DNA of 64,000 nt from Parvibaculum sp039680535 (GTDB taxonomy: Bacteria; Pseudomonadota; Alphaproteobacteria; Parvibaculales; Parvibaculaceae), in the NCBI RefSeq assembly GCF_039680535.1, contig NZ_JBDKSS010000003.1:1-64000 (forward strand). The letters run 5' to 3'. The position numbers and the translations under genes are program-made. Positions 59,615-64,000 of the stretch are shown here, one piece after another (position 1 is the first letter of the stretch; every line of letters starts with the position of its first letter). Under the pieces are notes generated by a model. The model did not search any database. It saw nothing but the letters and a program-made list of their open reading frames with translations, and had not been told where the DNA came from.

Positions 59615-59643
59615 AGAGCGGCGGTGAATGTCACCGCCGCTCT
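59615..59643. terminator. bidirectional terminator between the lipoprotein and acyl-CoA dehydrogenase genes
   Basis: A 13-bp perfect stem AGAGCGGCGGTGA / TCACCGCCGCTCT with a 3-nt loop. A-rich sequence lies on the left and CATTTTG on the right, so it serves both convergent genes. Confidence 0.85.
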
Positions 59644-59667
59644 CATTTTGTCCGAAGGACTCAAGCC

Positions 59668-60963
59668 TTATTCGGCAGCCTTCTTCTGCGCACCCTTGCC
59701 GCCGATCATGCCGAAAAGGTGACCGCCCACCTTGCGCATCTGGATCTGCTCAGAGCCTTCCGTGATGCGGTAGCGGCGATGGTGGCGATAGATATGCTCG
59801 AAGGGCATATGGCGCGAATAGCCCATGCCACCATGCACCTGCATCGCAAAGTCCGCCGCCTCACAGACCAGACGGTTCGCGCGGTAATTGCACATCGAGA
59901 CCTTGTCCGAGAGATATTTCGCCACGTCGGGCTTCGGCATCTGGTCCATCTGCCATGCCGTCTTGTGGATCAGGGTGCGGATCATCTCCGCTTCGGTGTG
60001 GAACTCCACGAGCGGAAACTGGATCGCCTGGTTCGCCGAGAGCGGCTTTCCGAAAGGCTTGCGCTGCTTGGCGTATTTCACGCTCTCGTTGATGCAGAAC
60101 TGCGCCGCGCCGACGGATGACGCCGCCTGGCGGATGCGATTCTCATGCACGAAATGCTGCGCGAGCTCGAGGCCACGCTCGATGTCGCCGAGATAGTCGC
60201 CTTCCGGCACCCACACATTCTTGAAGGCGACGCGCGGGTGATCGGTCGGCATGTTGAAGGTCCAGAGATATTCCTCGATCTCCACGCCCGGCGCATCCAT
60301 CGGCACGATGAAGCAGGTGATGCCCAGCGCATCGCCATCCTTGCCGCTGGTGCGCGCGAACACGAAGTCGTGCGTGGCAATATGCACGCCCGTGTTCCAC
60401 ATCTTGCGACCATTGATGAGCCAGCCATCCTTGCCATCGCGCTTCTCGGGACGAGCGACCGTCTCCATCCATGTCGCGTCCGATCCGTGATCGGGCTCCG
60501 TGAGGCCGAAGGCAACGCGGATCGAGCCGTCGAGCGACCCCGGAATGAATTTCTTCTTCTGCTCTTCGGTGCCGAAATCGCGGAACATCAGCACGGTCGG
60601 GAAATTGCCGACGATCGAGCTTTCGTTCTGCAGATCGTTGTGAAGGCCGAGGCCCTTCGCCGCGAGATGCTCGCGGATGACGGCCATGCCGAGATTGGTG
60701 CCGTTCTGCCCGCCATATTCCTTCGGCAGCGCATAGCGCAGATGGCCGGCCTTGTCGGCGAGCTTGCGCATCCTGCCGAGCAGTTCTTCCCACTCGTGGC
60801 GGGGCAGACCTTGATTATCCCAATCGGTGCGGGCGTGTTCGCGACGATGATCGAAGAAGCGTTCGTTGTCGTCCTGGGCCTGAAGCGGCTTGATCTCTTT
60901 TTCGATGAAGGCGTCGAGCACCGCGAGGTAGTCGGTGATCTCCTTCGGAATGGTGAAATCCAT
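59668..60963 (-). CDS. acyl-CoA dehydrogenase
   Basis: A 431-residue flavoenzyme of beta-oxidation or related catabolism, somewhat longer than the classic 380-residue form. It has the FAD/substrate motifs AFGLTEPDHGSDAT and MWNTGVHIA and the C-terminal CEAADFAMQVHGGMGYSRHMPFEHIYRHHRRYRITEGSEQIQ block (family signature, ending about residue 415). The chain length it prefers cannot be told from sequence. The ATG at 60963 starts MDFTIPKEI, a family-like N-terminus. It is divergent from the helicase gene. Confidence 0.93.
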   Translation of the reverse strand: MDFTIPKEITDYLAVLDAFIEKEIKPLQAQDDNERFFDHRREHARTDWDNQGLPRHEWEELLGRMRKLADKAGHLRYALPKEYGGQNGTNLGMAVIREHLAAKGLGLHNDLQNESSIVGNFPTVLMFRDFGTEEQKKKFIPGSLDGSIRVAFGLTEPDHGSDATWMETVARPEKRDGKDGWLINGRKMWNTGVHIATHDFVFARTSGKDGDALGITCFIVPMDAPGVEIEEYLWTFNMPTDHPRVAFKNVWVPEGDYLGDIERGLELAQHFVHENRIRQAASSVGAAQFCINESVKYAKQRKPFGKPLSANQAIQFPLVEFHTEAEMIRTLIHKTAWQMDQMPKPDVAKYLSDKVSMCNYRANRLVCEAADFAMQVHGGMGYSRHMPFEHIYRHHRRYRITEGSEQIQMRKVGGHLFGMIGGKGAQKKAAE

Positions 60964-61270
60964 GGTCAGTCCTCCCGTTATCGGTTCTGTTCTGGAATAG
61001 GAATGCGCCCACTATAGACTTCGGAATAGCAGACGAAAGCCCGCCGACACTTGCCCCTACGTTAACGCTTCGTCCGCCTAACCCCTTGCTCAACCACAAG
61101 ATTTAGCCGTGAACGAAGCCGGAAAATGAAGCGGTCATCGATTCGGACATGCTTCGTTCGCGCAATATTCCGGAACATGCAGTAACAAGTCTTAATCGGC
61201 CTTCTTCAGCGCGGAAGGCTTGCACGACGTCGCCCTTGCGCCGATTGTTCCGGCGGAGCATGTAGCTGAG
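60964..61270. other. divergent promoter region between the acyl-CoA dehydrogenase and helicase genes
   Basis: 307 nt, less GC-rich than its flanks. No gene was recognised. The open frame on the right part could extend the helicase upstream to a TTG at 61220, but without a family-like N-terminus. No convincing -35/-10 pair was chosen. Confidence 0.4.

Positions 61271-64000
<2,730 letters not shown>

Overview
The window is a stretch of GC-rich alphaproteobacterial chromosome. Three things point to this: the 16S-tRNA(Ile)-tRNA(Ala)-23S operon, the alphaproteobacterial block lysC / ptsP / prfA / prmC / DUF4167 / clpB with ubiG divergent, and the J-domain protein / cobS / cobT cluster next to bolA. 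Gene content (methylmalonyl-CoA mutase, epoxide hydrolases, a long-form acyl-CoA dehydrogenase, aerobic cobaltochelatase) suits a Hyphomicrobiales-type heterotroph. A Parvibaculum-like organism is my guess from memory and is not established here. No phage, transposon, integron or CRISPR array was seen.

Layout. 1-5090: rRNA operon on the minus strand; the 23S gene runs off the left edge, and the promoter, boxA and 16S processing stem are readable. 5466-7097: a divergent membrane-anchored M23 peptidase. 7176-20338: minus-strand housekeeping block with clpB, DUF4167, prmC, prfA, ispG, a RodZ-like protein, ptsP and lysC, interrupted by a plus-strand MOSC gene. 20567-23215: ubiG, a cytochrome c lipoprotein and a TAT-exported sugar-lactone oxidase-type flavoprotein. 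23222-29631: mostly minus strand, with DUF1178, a nitrilase, grxC, comF, a lone Flp pilin of 59 residues, mutT, argJ carrying a histone-H1-like tail, and a parvulin. 30049-32772: secA with a structured leader. 32804-37698: a P-loop protein, an MFS transporter and two tandem epoxide hydrolases. 37715-41319: accA, an ECF41 sigma-factor operon with its own recognisable promoter, and a thioesterase. 41399-44434: xerD below a large exported protein and a 47-residue membrane peptide. 44722-47755: aroK-aroB-CNNM/CBS protein. 47752-53160: bolA, J-domain protein, cobS, cobT and an esterase-like exported protein. 53078-60963: VUT-like membrane protein, rpmB, meaB, DUF3108, methylmalonyl-CoA mutase, a lipoprotein and an acyl-CoA dehydrogenase. 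61271-64000: a SUV3-like helicase running off the right edge.

How the genes fit together. prfA and prmC encode release factor 1 and its methylase and overlap by 4 nt. aroK and aroB are two shikimate-pathway steps in one operon. cobS and cobT are two of the three aerobic cobaltochelatase subunits, and the cofactor made by that pathway is needed by the methylmalonyl-CoA mutase, whose chaperone MeaB is also here. The ECF41 sigma factor lies in an operon with a carboxymuconolactone-decarboxylase-like protein, the usual partner of this sigma family, and the operon begins with a match to the ECF41 promoter.

Most of the window is well-conserved core genome. The least explained parts are the ArgJ tail, the alternative hairpins before secA, the ECF41 operon with its unknown membrane protein, and the small-peptide/exported-protein/xerD operon. 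Two of the genes reported are shorter than 60 codons (26577-26756 and 44291-44434). Start codons marked as inferred were chosen from ribosome-binding sites and family N-termini.
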